Positions 45,722 to 59,155 of a DNA stretch of 64,000 bases are shown one piece after another. Within the stretch, counting starts at the first letter, position 1. Each line of letters starts with the position of its first letter. The stretch lies in NCBI RefSeq assembly GCF_025399195.1, contig NW_026252107.1:186001-250000 (forward strand). The letters run 5' to 3'. Under the pieces are notes generated by a model. That model saw nothing but the letters and a program-made list of their open reading frames with translations. It ran no database searches and was not told the origin of the DNA. This DNA comes from Umbelopsis ramanniana AG (lineage: Eukaryota; Mucoromycota; Umbelopsidomycetes; Umbelopsidales; Umbelopsidaceae). Position numbers and translations under genes: made by a program.

Positions 45722-47598
45722 TTAGTGAGCGGCATCAGCACCGGCTCTCTTTTCGTCATCAGACATGGAGTTGTCATCAGCAAAAGCGTACTTGGAATAA
45801 GCTCTAATGCGAGCACCATAGATGAAGAAAAGGAATGGAATAGCGCAGCAGAGAAGTGCGAGGAATGCAAGGAACGTACTGGCCCATTGGTAACCCATAC
45901 GGTGATACATTTGGGTGGTAAAAAGGACAGTAGAGGCACCCCAGAAACTACGGATAAAGGTCTTAGCGGCCAAAGCTGAAGCAGCCAAATGTTGGTAGGA
46001 GTCAACCATGTAATTATTGGCAGAGTTATACAAGAAGATGAAGCCAAAACCCACGGGAAGACCACCAATGGCAGGACCCCACCAAGAAAGTTGAGGGTAT
46101 GAAGTCCAGGCGAAGATGAACAAACCGATGGGGACGAGCCAGCAGCTCACCATCATAGGGTAGAGTCGAACTTCAGCCGGAGGCTTTCCATTGTACTTGG
46201 TCTTGGAGACCCATAGATAATGCTTGTTAACCAAAGGTGCGGCAGCAGCTGAGCAAAGTACACCAATGGCAAGAGGAATGAACATAAGACCAGTATCTGA
46301 GGCGGACCAATGCTTTCCTTCTTGAAAGACAATGGGATAAGCAACAAAGAACCTAAAAGAGATATATGCGGATGATCAGTTTTCAAGCCACTATTTAAGG
46401 ATGGATGAAATGCTTAAACATGAAATCGAACTTACATATAGAGAAGACCATACAGGACAGACATATAAAGGGAGATCAAGAGGACGATAAGTTCACCAAA
46501 CAACAACTGGAATGGGCGGATCAAGAAGACCTTCATTCTCTGACCAAAAGGTCGCTTATCAAGATCTTGCTCAGTAACGTATGTTTCGTCTCCAGTTTCC
46601 TTTCTCAACTTGGCAGCACGTTTAGCGAGGATAGTTGGGGCATACGTTTCGGGGACAGTGGTCACTAAGATGATATAGATAGCTCCGGCAAGGATAAGAG
46701 TCATCCAGTATAACCAGCGCCAGCCAAGGTTATCACCGATGAAACCACCAATGAGAGGACCGATAGCAGGGCCAATGAAAGGAGCGGCACTGAAGGCAGC
46801 CATAGGAACACCGCGTTCTTCGGTTCTCCACAAATCAGCCAAACTTCCTCCAACAAGAGTCATTGGTGCGGAAAAGGCAATACCATCAATGAATCGACAG
46901 ACCAAAAGTGTACCAATGTTCTTGGCGACAGCGCAAGGGATGATGAAAATGACGGCAAATCCTAAAGTTGTAACATAAATGATTTTTCTTCCTAAAACTT
47001 CACTCATAGGACTGTAATTGATTTCTGTTAGTGATTTTGGATGCGAGGCAAATGAAAAAAGTTACTCTTGAATACATACGCAAAAACCATAGGGCCAACG
47101 CCAAAACCGACAACGAACAAAGTGACGGTTAAGAGGGAAACTTCTTCTGATACTCCAAATTCTTCGGAGACACCTCCGATATCGGCCGTGACAATAGATG
47201 AAGCGAGGGCAACAATGAAGCAGACCATGGCAATCACCATGGTACAATACCACTTGTAAGCCTTTGACCAATTTTTAGGATTTTCCTTGTCATCAATTTC
47301 GAAAGTCACCAGCTTATATTCAACTTGATGGCCAGTAGCTTGAGAGAGTCTGCGTGTGACAATATTTCCCGTAGCGGTTTCATGAGTGTATTCATCCATG
47401 TTTGCATTTTTACTGAGAGTACGGTAAGGGAGGTTGGGATCCTCCTCATTCTCTATCCGGCGACTTTGTGTCCTGTAACTGATATATATGTTATGATTAG
47501 TGACATGTGGAAAGAAAGAATCAATTATGATTCCGTTGGGTCACCTACATTTCATTATCATCTAACGTTTTCGAAGAAGCATTGCTTGGAGTAGTCAT
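45722..47598 (-). CDS. MFS drug/polyamine transporter (DHA1, Tpo1-like)
   Basis: This is a predicted 12-helix proton antiporter of the plasma membrane or vacuole. Four exons (47598-47549, 47472-47080, 47011-46436, 46352-45722) give 549 residues. The first exon encodes only [15 protein letters not shown] plus its start. It joins to [20 protein letters not shown] through the second of two nearby acceptors; the first gives a stop codon. The cytosolic N-terminus carries [16 protein letters not shown], the DHA1 hallmark before helix 1. The loop 2-3 motif is [13 protein letters not shown], and the central loop reads [20 protein letters not shown]. Substrate class is inferred from family resemblance to Tpo1-4 and Flu1 and could be polyamines or drugs. 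Confidence 0.9.
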
Positions 47599-50500
47599 AG
47601 TGATTTGCTTCTATGGAACAAAGTTGGATTCAATCAGTGTGTCAGCGCGCCTTTATATATGTTATGTCGCTCAGTTCGGTAAAACTGGATAATTGTGTTT
47701 AAGCGAACTCCGCTGTCGCTTGTTAAACTACGCTAGATGTTCTTTTCGAGGTGTCCTGCTTAAAAGAACATACACTTATGCTGATATATCACATACCATT
47801 TGATATCAAAAACGGATGTTGCTTAATGCATTCTACCAGTGTACAAATTTATCATGATATGCCACAGTAATGGCATTTTAAGGGCTCTGGTCGATCATTT
47901 CCCAAAAATGGCAGTCGGCTGAAGGAATAGGAGGGCTTCGGAATCCAATCAAACGGTAAAAACGTGATATTGTTACTGAAAGAAGAGAGCCACTATTGCC
48001 ATATGAAATCAACAGGTACGCTCAACGAGATATTTGTGATAAGTTTTCGTTCAAACCCTTGTTGAATGCTCAAGCAAGCAGCTATTTAATCCGTATACCC
48101 TTTCGGAGGGCCATGGGCACATGCTGCACATTTACGACAAGCTTAGACTTGAGTTCGTTTCTATTAGTTCTTCAATGTTTTTATTGGTCAATGTATCATC
48201 ATGTTTCAGTTCAGCTAGGAAGCAATTTTTTTTTCTCTGCTTGATCTTCCTCCAAGGCGGAGATACTGTGAAGCGTCCCGATGGTAAATGTGCGGGGTTG
48301 AAAGCTTCCTCCGTTTTGACCATCCTTCCACTCACAATCTCTTGTCTCGAACATAACAGTACAAGTGGATTGTTGGCCATAGATTATACATTAATGGATT
48401 CTAGACAAACGAATGGCTGCCTTTGAATTCTGAGCAGCATTTGGCTTAACGACCCAAGCATTTGTTGCTCAATATTTAGAATGCTTTGATTAAGTTTGTT
48501 GCCCACCTATTATCAGTCACTGGCTATACTAAATTGCGGGATATCAACAGGTCGTAAGACCATTTCAAAACATAGTGGGCATGTGTGATGTGCAGAAAGT
48601 AGGTTTCAACTCCATACGTAATGGTACCAAACCTGACATTATCAGTAGAGATTACCTGTGATGTGAAATTAGGATAAATAAGTATAAATCTCAGGCAAAT
48701 ACCTTCTATGCAAAGGACTTAAGTACGGAATGACAATGAATGTGAAAAAGGCATGGGAGGGAGTTCTCTACATCAATTATCGTACTGGGAAAACTAATTA
48801 GCCATGCCTGGAAAATGAGATTCAATGGAGTGAACAAAGCTGGATCAAGAGTATAAACCATAAACACCGCTCTGCATTAAACTCCACCCGTTACCCAGGA
48901 ACCACTCGCTCGGAGGACCGAGGCCACTCTTTTTCTGTTATTTTGTTTCAGGTAAATCAAAAACTACGTTTTAGAAATTGCCATGCTCCAATCGAATCCC
49001 TTTGCAGTCATTCAAACAATGTATATGACATTGAAACCATAATCGTCATTCTGCTTCCATATCTCCCAACTACGATCTGTCGCAAACCAATATCCGGAAA
49101 TATATATAGGCATTAAATGGAGATATGAGAATACGTTATCGAACAGACTTTTGATTACTCTAAAACGTTTATTGCTCTTCGACATGAACTACTTGTGGTC
49201 AGTTGCAGTTCTGACAATGGGGCAGGTCTCCGATTAGCCAGTTTTATTACATCGCGAACCAGAATATGTACAGCAGTATTAACTAATAAATGTATATTAT
49301 CGGAGGTCTATTGAGGACTTTATTTCAAAAGCCAATTTTGAGTAAGTGAAGTGGAACAATTGAATGTTTGTGGTAACTGATTAAGGAAGCTTGGGAGGAG
49401 GGAGAATTTTTCTGGTATAGCTATGACATATGGTTAGAGTCAGGGAAAGCTCCACATACCTATTTAAAGTGGCACAACAACCCAAGGGAAGTTTAGATTC
49501 TAAATGCTAAAATAAATGGCGAGTTCTAGACGCAAGTGGAATCACCTAGTGCGCAATCTGACAACATCAGCCAGTTTCTCAACAACAACAACAAATCGAA
49601 ACTAAAAAGCTGTTTTTTGTTGAAAATTTTGTCCATGAAACAGATGCTCAAAACTAGCCGGTTACGTGCAATGTTGTCTAGCACCATCATGCCCTGCTGA
49701 TTGAAGGTCCCATTCTCCGAGCTCCATACAGTCCAGGATTGGTCCTACCGTTCGCTGGCTGTGACAAATTTTCGAAACAGAACTCCGACTGAAGCAGAGC
49801 TGTCCATTTCAAACGTTACAGGAGAGGTACATTTCCGTCCGCACGCTTAACCAGTAACGCGAGTATCTCTCTTCAACCTTGTCGTTGATTTCGCACACAA
49901 TCCACCCTGCAGTATAATTTTCATCTTTATTTATTACTATACTTTATATATCGTCTCTATATTCACCGTAGCAAAGTCTATTACACTAGAAAAGATGTTC
50001 AGTCTTTCAATCTCAGCAACGGTGACGTAGGAGGAACCAATGAGCCGAAAAGTCGCATCGGCCAACACTATGCGGACGAATGGCAACATAGCACAAGAAG
50101 TCATATGATACGTAATGGTGGCTGATATTTTGTAACAAGTACCGACATTCTGTAACGATGCAGCAAGAGAAAGTGTGTTCCGTCATTTTTGAGTGTTATC
50201 GGGAAAGTAACAACATTGCAAATGATTCGTGGCATAAACAAATTTTTTTGAGGTGATGACTGAAAGAGAACATCATCCCACCTCGACACTACAGATGACG
50301 CCATAGTAAGGGGAACGTTGAGAAAGGTGGTAACAAAAGTTGCTACTACGACGTGAAGCACTGGATACGAGCGCAAATACTTACATTTTGAACGTTTGTA
50401 TGAAATTGCTAGACATGTTTTCCAGCTGCTGAGTCGTCTTTTCATCAAAAAAAAAAAAAAAAGAACGGCCCCCACCTGAGCAACGAATTCCCAATTGCGG

Positions 50501-50615
50501 GAAACCAAAAATCATGAAAAAAAAAAAGGGCATAGCACCCGCAGCCAACGAATAATTGCCCCTACTCTCCAATAGGAAAAATCCTTACCCTCCAACCGTT
50601 GTAGAGCCTTCGCAA
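47599..50615. other. 3 kb gene-poor gap upstream of the hybrid histidine kinase
   Basis: This gap holds the promoter of the MFS gene on its left and that of the histidine kinase gene on its right. No open frame beyond about 135 residues is seen and none shows a domain. A runs at about 50447-50462 and 50517-50527 lie shortly before the kinase start. A small hairpin-like CTCGGAGGACCGAG is near 48910. No tRNA or mobile element was found. Confidence 0.5.
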
Positions 50616-53600
50616 ATGTCGCACGCCGGGGACTCTGGATCAGCTCGATCCGTGAATGATACCTCGGCTCATAGTTTCTATAGCGACGACATGTTGCAAA
50701 TGCAAGGCTACCACTTTAGTACGCCTATATCAGGTTCAGATACTGGCGAGAGCAACGATTTTGCAAAAGGTTACCGGATTGCTGATCGAAAGCCTGTGGT
50801 CGCTAAATTCTCTTCGAACACACTGAAGTTAGAGAGAGAATATCACACCCTAAGACGGCTGTATCAACAGCCAGATGGCCCAAAGTACATTGGTAAGTTT
50901 TGTCCAACCACTCATCCTTTCGCACCGTCAGCATTGAGTCATATAACCAAACGTAATTCCACATTTTCCACTATTAGTCCAAGCTCTCGAACGCATCAAT
51001 GTACGTAATGGCATTACTGTCATAATATCGGCTGATGAAGGCACTAGTCGATTCGATCGACATCGCTTGCAATCCGAGGACACCATAAAAACTGGAGAAA
51101 CTCGGTCATATTCACTATCCACTTCCACAACATCTGAATTCAACTCAATTGATACTACATCTACTTCAATCGTCATTCACCCCGCCCCCTCTGAGGCTAA
51201 CACGCAGCAGTACGACTTGGCAACCTTTCTTCGCTTTGCTATCAAGTGTACCGACTGCCTTGAATTCATCCATAGAAATAATACAGTACACGGCGAATTA
51301 CGCTTGAGTTCTTTCTTTTGGAGCGAAGAAGACGAAGGAAAAGTGAAGATTGCCAGCTTTGGTCAAGGTGCTCGAAGCTTCGAGTCTTATCTTACAAGCG
51401 AAGGCTGGCGCAAAAATTTTAGCTCCAAGGATGGCCTAGCAAAGCTCAGAAACACTCTGACCTACTTGAGCCCGGAGCAAACTGGTCGAACAAATTATAT
51501 TCCTGATCATCGCGCTGACATTTACTCGCTTGGTGTAATCTTCTTTGTGCTTCTCGCTTGCAAAGAGCCCTTCGAAGGTGGACCTCTTGATATATTAAAT
51601 GGCATCTTGAGTCGTAGCCTCACTCCAATTCACGAATTACGTCCTGACGTTCCCGCTGTTATTACTGAGATTATTGAAAAGATGACTGCCAAGGTATACT
51701 TTTATCCTTTTTCCTTTGCTGTCTCGTGTCGTCAAGTCTAATAGTTTATGTATTTCAGTCACCTGATTGCCGCTACAACAGCGCTATTGGCATTAGAGAA
51801 GACCTCAAGGAGTGTCTAAGACGATTATCTGCTGGTACAGATTCATATGAAGTATGTCATATATACCTTTATGTCAATGTTGCAAACACTGTAACAGGTC
51901 ATTTCTCCTTATTGTATACACTCATTTCACCTCTTGGATTGACCTTTGTTTTTGCTTTTAGGCTATTCAGACATTTCCATTGGGCCAGTGTGACGTTGCT
52001 TCCATATTCACTTTGCCAAGCATTCTCTTTGGTCGACAAAATGAAATACATCAAATTTGTTCAACCATACGAAGGACGGCTGGTTTCTATAACCGGAAGC
52101 GATCGAGCCGAGATCGATCGACTGTCACTGCAACAGCAACAGAATCTTCCAACTTGGCAAGTGATCTGAATCCAAGCAGTGCTAGTGTAGTCGAATCTAT
52201 TAGCGATACATCAAGCGGTCTTGGTGCTAATGTGCAATACGAGCGATCTTCTCCAAGCCATGAGAGCATGGCTGGGGAAAGCGAAATGTCCGGTAGTACC
52301 AACCGAAACTATGGGTCAAGGAAATCGAGCTCTTTGCTCATGGCCATAACTGGACCAAGCGGTGTGGGAAAGTCGGCTCTTTTCAATGCAGTCCAAACTA
52401 CGGCAAGACACTATGGTTACTTGGCCACTGCTAAATTTGATCATAGGAGTCAAGTGCCTTTTGCTTGCATTGCCCGCTGTATTTCTCAAATTTTACGCCA
52501 AATCATGTCCGAATCAAGTGATACAAATGTCCTCAATGTTGTCAAGGAAACCCTCGAAGCCCAATATGTCAATGTTCACAAATTGTTGGAATGGGTCCCT
52601 GAATTGTCGTTTGCTATGTCTGAAATGGAGGATGAAGACAAACCTACCATCGCCGATATAGCTATTTCTGACAACAGAGCTGAGCTTCACTTTGTGTTTG
52701 TTCAAGTCATTCGTGCATTGGCCCAACACAGGATGATTACTTTGGTAAGCAGATCTACCTTTTGGGTCAGCCACCTGTGCCTTTTTAATACTAACGCTGT
52801 TTTCTTTACATTGTCAGTTTTTGGACGATCTTCACCAAGCCGGTAAACTCAGCTAAATTAGGAGGAGTAAAACCGCAGTGTTGTGATCGAGCAATAATTA
52901 ACGCTTTATACGTTTTTGCAGATCAACCATCTCTGGATCTATTGTTCGCTTTGATCGCAGCCAAAACCAAAATTCTCTTCATTGTTTCATACCGTGAAGA
53001 GACCGTCAATGAGAAGATCACACAGATATTAGAGCTGGACAAATCAGCCGTTCAGCATATTCATCTAGACAACCTAGACATGCCAGCTTTGACGGACTTT
53101 ATATGTCAGACTTTGCACCGCTCCGTTCAAACCGATGCCGAAGCGGTTGCCCCTCTTGCGAATTTGATCTTCCGCCAAACAAGAGGCAACCCATTCTACA
53201 CTTGTCAGCTTTTGCGGGCGTTTGCTGGCAAGGAGAATTTAATTTTCTTCAACTGGGACGAAAATAAATGGGATTATGACACGGCTGGAATTGAAGCGTA
53301 TATCACCTCTGGCGAAGAGGGTGCTTTAGATTCTGACTTGGACGTCAGTTACCTTGTAGCACGTCTTCGGGAGTTGCCATTAGACACTCAAAGGTACGCC
53401 CAACTTCACATAGGATTTGTCAATTGACGGTTTCCGATACTAAATACTATGATGAATTCAACTTCCAGATTTCTGCGTTATGCTTCCTTCATAGGCAACA
53501 CTTTCTCATGGAATGCCATAAATTACCTCATGTCTTCCAGTTTTGAAGACGACAATCCCCATGAGGAGGAAGCGCCCACAACTGCTGCATCCCTTTCTGC

Positions 53601-56600
53601 GATTCACCCACTTGTCAAGTTGGCGCATACATACGACGAAAGCCACACTCCTCGCAAAAGTCGTTTATCTAAGAAGCGTAGTGCAATCAATGGATTGCAA
53701 ACTGCTTTACAAGAAGGCATGATTGTTCCTCTTGACAAAGATGAGTTTAGATGGAGCCACGATCGATTTTCTCAAGCTGCAATGTCTATGGTCACTCCTT
53801 CGGTGGGAGAGCAGATACATTACAAGATTGCCGTATACTACTTGCAAGGTAATATATGCGGAGCTTCCATGTTATGTACTTTGCTGTGTTTCTTTACTCA
53901 CCATCCATCACAAAATTGAATTACACAGACCCGGAATGCGACTCGGTCATTGTCGCAGATCATCTTCTTCACTGCGCTGATTTAATCTCCACTTGCTCAA
54001 ATAGACCACACTACCGCGACATATTGTCCAAAGCTGGCTGGAAGCAGCATAATTCAGGAGCGCACAAATGCGCATTAGGCTATGTCAATGCTGCTTTACA
54101 GTTAATAGACGATGATCCTTGGAAGCCTTCCACGTACGATCAGACGCTTCACCTGTACACTCTAGGAGCTAGCTTGAGTTTGGTTGTTGGTGATAGCTCA
54201 GATACCGAAACATACTTGGATGTCATCTTTGATAACGTTACCGAACCCATGGAACGTCTTCCCGCCTATCGCATCAAGGGCAGATACTATTATGCTAAAG
54301 GCATACATGACGATGCACTCAATGTCTTGTTTGCTTGTCTTGGTGAATTCGGAGTCACGTCTATCAAGGCTGACCCGCCTCGAAATGAAGTGGATGAGAT
54401 TTATTATAGTTTGAAGAACGAGTTGACCACCATCGGCTTAGACGAAGTAGCAAAGTTAAGCAAATGCAACACCGCAGACAAGGTTAAACATCAAGCGTTA
54501 CTTGGCATTCTGGAAGAAACGTAAGTTTGGTTTTATACAGCATGTCTGAATGGATCAATGTATTTCATATTTAACATATTTTCGTACTCCATTTAGACTT
54601 AATGTTGCCTACTGGCTTGGCAAGCAAACGTTAATGTTTTATATCGCGGCAAAGATCATTGATATCTCAATTCAGCGTGGTGTAGTGGCTTGCACTGGTA
54701 TTGCTTTCCAATGGCTAGGACTTGCGGCTGTGGAGTTTTACAAACAGTATTCTTATGGCCATGTAAGTTGATATACCATATTCATCTTTGGAACCCATTG
54801 TTTTTTTTTTTCCTCCTCATATCTCCCTAACCCTCCATTCGTTCTCCTAGGATCTCGGCGCAACTGGATTGGCGCTTGTAGACAGAATTGGAGGGAATGT
54901 TGAAAAAGGAAGAGCTAAACACACCTATGCCAGCTTCCTCGCCATTTGGAAATACCATGTTAAAGACGTCATCCCTGTTATGGAATCCGGAGCTCGATAT
55001 TCCGCAGCTGCTGGTGATCGCATCTACACTTCATATGGGCTTCTTCAAACTGCTATGTTCACGTTCTATTCTGGCATGAACTTGTGGGATGTACTTCAGT
55101 CGGCAGAAACGGCTTATGAGGAAGTCCATACCTGGGCACCATCTATCGATACCAACATTTTGATCATTTCCCTCTTACGTACTATCAAGGCACTTCAGGG
55201 CAAGACTTACATAGCCGATGCAAAATGTGTGTTTGATGGCGACGATGGCTTCAATGATGCTCACTTTGTGAACGAAATATGCCTTCATTCTGTCAACCCC
55301 GCTGTGCCAGTCAACTGGTACGAATCTCTCAAAATGCTTCCACTTGTGCTCTATGGGCACAGCGAAGAGGCCATACGAGTTGGTGACCAATGCCACTTTG
55401 AAAGTCATAATCATCCGTGCCAACGACATACCCGATTCATGATGTTCTTACATTCGCTGGCTATCATCGATGTTATTCGCAGGACGCCTAATATGGATGG
55501 TCGCAATCGCTTTCATTACTTGAATAAGGTGCAGCAGAATCAGAGGCTTCTGAATGAATGGGTTCAGAATAGTCGGATCAACTATGAACTCTGGTATGTC
55601 CTCGTCGAGGCTGAAACGATCTCCCTTCAAGATAACTTTGTAAAAGCAAGTAAATTATACGAAAAGGCTATGGATTTAGCTCGAGATGGGCACTGGATGC
55701 TCGAAAAATGTATAACCCACGAATACGCTGGCGAATTTTATCTACGTAACGGAATTGCAAACGTTGGAGTTGCCTTATTACACAAGGTATGTACCCAGAA
55801 AGGGAGAGGCAATGAGTATTATTTTCGTAACGCATTCCTTTATACTCATCGTCTGCGCACACTTCACCACCACTAGGCTGTCAAAGCGTACACTGCTCAT
55901 GGCTCCTACGGAAAAGCCCAGCAATTGAGCAAAAAGCATCATTCTGTCTTTGTTCTCGTGGAAGACGATGAACCAAAGGAAGTTAACGCTGGCGTACAGA
56001 CTGATGTGGCTCCATTACTAGGACACCGTGATTCTTGGGGTGAACTGTCCATGTCCAATATACAACCAGCTGCGTTACCCAATCCTCAAAATGGACTTAT
56101 ATTCAACGATCAAGAACCTACTGACTCTGTCACAGCGGTGACTGCAGAACAAGCACTTGCGACGCTGGATATTGTTGACCTCGCCTCCATTCTGAAGAGC
56201 AGTCAAGTCATCTCTTCTGAAGTGAAGTTTGACAGTCTCCTGAAATCCATGATGACCATTATCTTGGATAACTCGGCGGCTGAATGTGGTGCTATTATTG
56301 TCAAAGACGAGTACTTCGGTATCTGTGCTTTTGGCACTCGCCATGGTGGCCCGTCAACATTTGAGCCACCCAAACCTTTGCGCGAAGAAGAAGACATGAT
56401 TTCAAATCGTATTGTGCAGCACACGTTACATACGGGTGAAAGCACCTTGATACCCAATGTACAAAACGACCCAAGATTTGCCGTTGGTTCATGGTTTGAA
56501 CGAGCGGGTATCAAGTCTATCATTTGCTTGCCAGTTCTTCACAAAGGTGTTCTTGCAGGCTGCCTTTATTTGGAAGGCTCACCTGGTATCTTTACGCAAC

Positions 56601-58879
56601 GTCATATCACTGTTCTTACTTTGCTTTGCCAACAAATGGGCATTTCTTTGACCAACGCTTTCTTGTTCAAGTCCATTCAAAAAGTCACCATGACCAATGT
56701 TAGGTAAGTTGTCTCCCAACAGAGTTTGTACACCACTGTATCACCCCTTCTAAGTCACATATGTCGTACTACAGAATGATCGAGACGCAAAAGCTTGCTC
56801 TTGAGGAAGCCAGAAAGAGTAAAGAAGACGCACTGCGTGCTACTCACCTTCGTGAAATCTTTTTGGCGAACATGAGTCATGAAATTCGTACACCTTTCTC
56901 AGGTTTCTATGGCATGATATCGTTGTTGTCTGAAACACAGTAAGTATATCGTTTACGGGTTTTTTATTTTCATTTGCATGTTTTTGTAAATCTGACCGCT
57001 CTACTATCACAATTAGATTGGATGCAGAACAGCAGGACCTTGTCAGAACGGCTAAAGAATCGTGCGAAATGCTTTTACGTATCATTGACGATTTGCTCAA
57101 CTTCAGTAAGCTGCAAGCTGCGAAAGTCACTTTGGATGTCTCGCGCATTGTTTTAGAGGACGTCATTGCCGATGTGGTTGAGATCTTGATAGCGATGGCA
57201 GCTCGCAAGAACCTGACAGTCGTGTATTTTGTTGATGACGACGTCCCGCCTTGTGTCATGGCTGATGGAAACCGACTTCGCCAAGTGCTTATGAACCTCG
57301 TCGGCAATGCCATCAAGTTCACCAACCAAGGCCAAGTGGTTGTTCGATGCTCTCTAGCCAAGCAGGTGCCTGAGGAACCTGGAAATGTCGTTCTGTTGTT
57401 TGAGGTTGTCGACAGCGGTATTGGTATCAGTGAAAGCCAACTAAAGGCATTATTCAAGCCCTTCTCTCAAGTCGATGGCAGTACCACGTGAGTATCCCTT
57501 TTGTCGTCTATCCGCTGCTATCCTTTTTTTATTGAATCATTGCAATTTTTTAGTCGTCTCTATGGTGGAACAGGTCTTGGCTTGTCCATCTGTATGCAGC
57601 TAGTTCAATTGATGTCTGGTAAGATCAGTGTAACGAGCACACCTGGTGTAGGATCCAATTTCTTCTTTACTATCAAGGTTCAAACTGCGGACGATCCGGC
57701 CCACGAGAATCTGGAGTTGGAAATTCGAGATGATATCAAGGGTCTTACCAAAGCGCTTGGAAGACCTCGTATATTGGTCGGATCCAATGCGAAGTCCATG
57801 ATCGAAATGATGTGCGGGTTTATGAAATCGTTCGACGTGACCAGTGCCAACTCTTTCCCTGCGGTTATGGCGGAATTGTCAGAAACATCCTACGATATCC
57901 TTATTCTCGATTTCCCTATTACTGCTGAATTCGCCCAACAGGTCCGGGTAGTGGAGTCAGGCACTCAGTGGCAAAACATGTGTATCATTGTTTTGCATTA
58001 TCCCAGTGGTGATGTTTTGCATTTGCACCAAGATAAGTCCAATCTACTAGAAGTTTCGGCCAAGCTCGTTCGCATGGCCATTCCTGTTCGACGCCTCAAG
58101 CTGCTTCGGGCGATTGCCGATTTGCTCAACCTTGCCCCCACCAAAAAGGCATCAAGATCTATCAAGATGTCTAGTGTATCGCAAATCTACAGTCCCCAAG
58201 AACTTGAGTTATTCAAGACGGTCAGAATTCTGATCGCTGAAGATAACCCGGTTGCCCAAAAATTGCTGTTTAAACAGGTATGCGAAAGTTAACGACCTGA
58301 ACAGTGAAAGGGCATTGTGAGCTATTTGACTGACTAGCTACTTTTGTTTCCCCAGCTTTCTCGTTTAGGCTTCAATGTCGATTGTGCTAACAACGGTCTT
58401 GAGGCTGTAGTTCTATGGGAGAGCCACCCCGAAACATATTATGCCGTGGCTCTATTTGATCATCATATGCCTGTTGTAAGTAACGACTGCTCATATCTCA
58501 CCCTCATTTGATGGTTTCATACCCTAATCATACTGCGGTTTTTATAGTGCGATGGCGTGGAAGCAACGAAACGTATCCGGCATACCGAGAAGACCAGCAA
58601 CCGAAAGCGCAAGCTACCCATTATTGCCTTAACGGCAGATGTTCAACAAACGGCGCGCGATGTTTGTTCCTCAGCCGGCATGAATGGGTAAGTGCTGACT
58701 GACCTTTTTGAAGCTACCGCGATGTACTTGTTATTCTAACGCATGTGGTGTTTTTTCTTTGCAGCTACCTCACCAAACCCTTAAACCAAAATAGCTTGGC
58801 AGAATTATTGAGACGCTATTTGATTGATGAGCCAGCTAATGCTTGCCTAACAAGCCTCTCTGAGGCGATAGAAAGTTAA
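50616..58879 (+). CDS. Giant hybrid histidine kinase with kinase-like and AAA ATPase domains
   Basis: This is a 2333-residue sensor of the Chk1/Phk (Mak2/Mak3) type used in fungal stress phosphorelays. Seventeen exons: 50616-50892, 50978-51693, 51759-51851, 51962-52744, 52818-52842, 52922-53393, 53469-53848, 53929-54520, 54597-54762, 54851-55786, 55877-56703, 56775-56939, 57017-57487, 57554-58277, 58356-58475, 58548-58687, 58765-58879. Order: a Ser/Thr kinase-like domain (to about 350) with degenerate motifs (HGELRLSS, ASFGQG). Then AAA ATPase (Walker A GPSGVGKS near 493, Walker B FLDDLHQAD), helical repeats, GAF (about 1590-1750), HisKA (NMSHEIRTPFSG, His near 1790) and HATPase (MNLVGNAIKF, GIGIS, GGTGLGLS). 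A degenerate receiver-like stretch precedes a true receiver (LIAEDN, FDHHMPVCDG, LTKPL). No transmembrane segment is evident, so it is likely cytosolic. Confidence 0.93.
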
Positions 58880-59155
58880 CTCAATGTTACTGTATTATAT
58901 TTTTTACCACTATAACTCTAACTCGTTTGCATTTCCCTTACAACCTTCTAAATCCAGTCATTATCTATTGCTTCATAGCTTAAACTGTTTTTTTTTTACA
59001 ACATCTGTTGTTGACCCTTGTGTAATCACATGTAGCTTATGATCACCCGTAATATTCACTGATACTTTTTTTCACAACGGAAGTCTCCAAAATAGTGATG
59101 TGAGATATCGCTTTTTTTATTGTATTATGGTACGATGGACATAAGTGTTTTTTGT

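Noticed and set aside
48046-48060. B-box-like GTTCAAACCC suggesting a tRNA
   Set aside because: The flanking bases cannot form a T-arm stem and no A box or acceptor stem is present.
50101-50508. 135-residue minus-strand frame upstream of the histidine kinase
   Set aside because: It includes a homopolymer-encoded Phe run and no recognisable domain.
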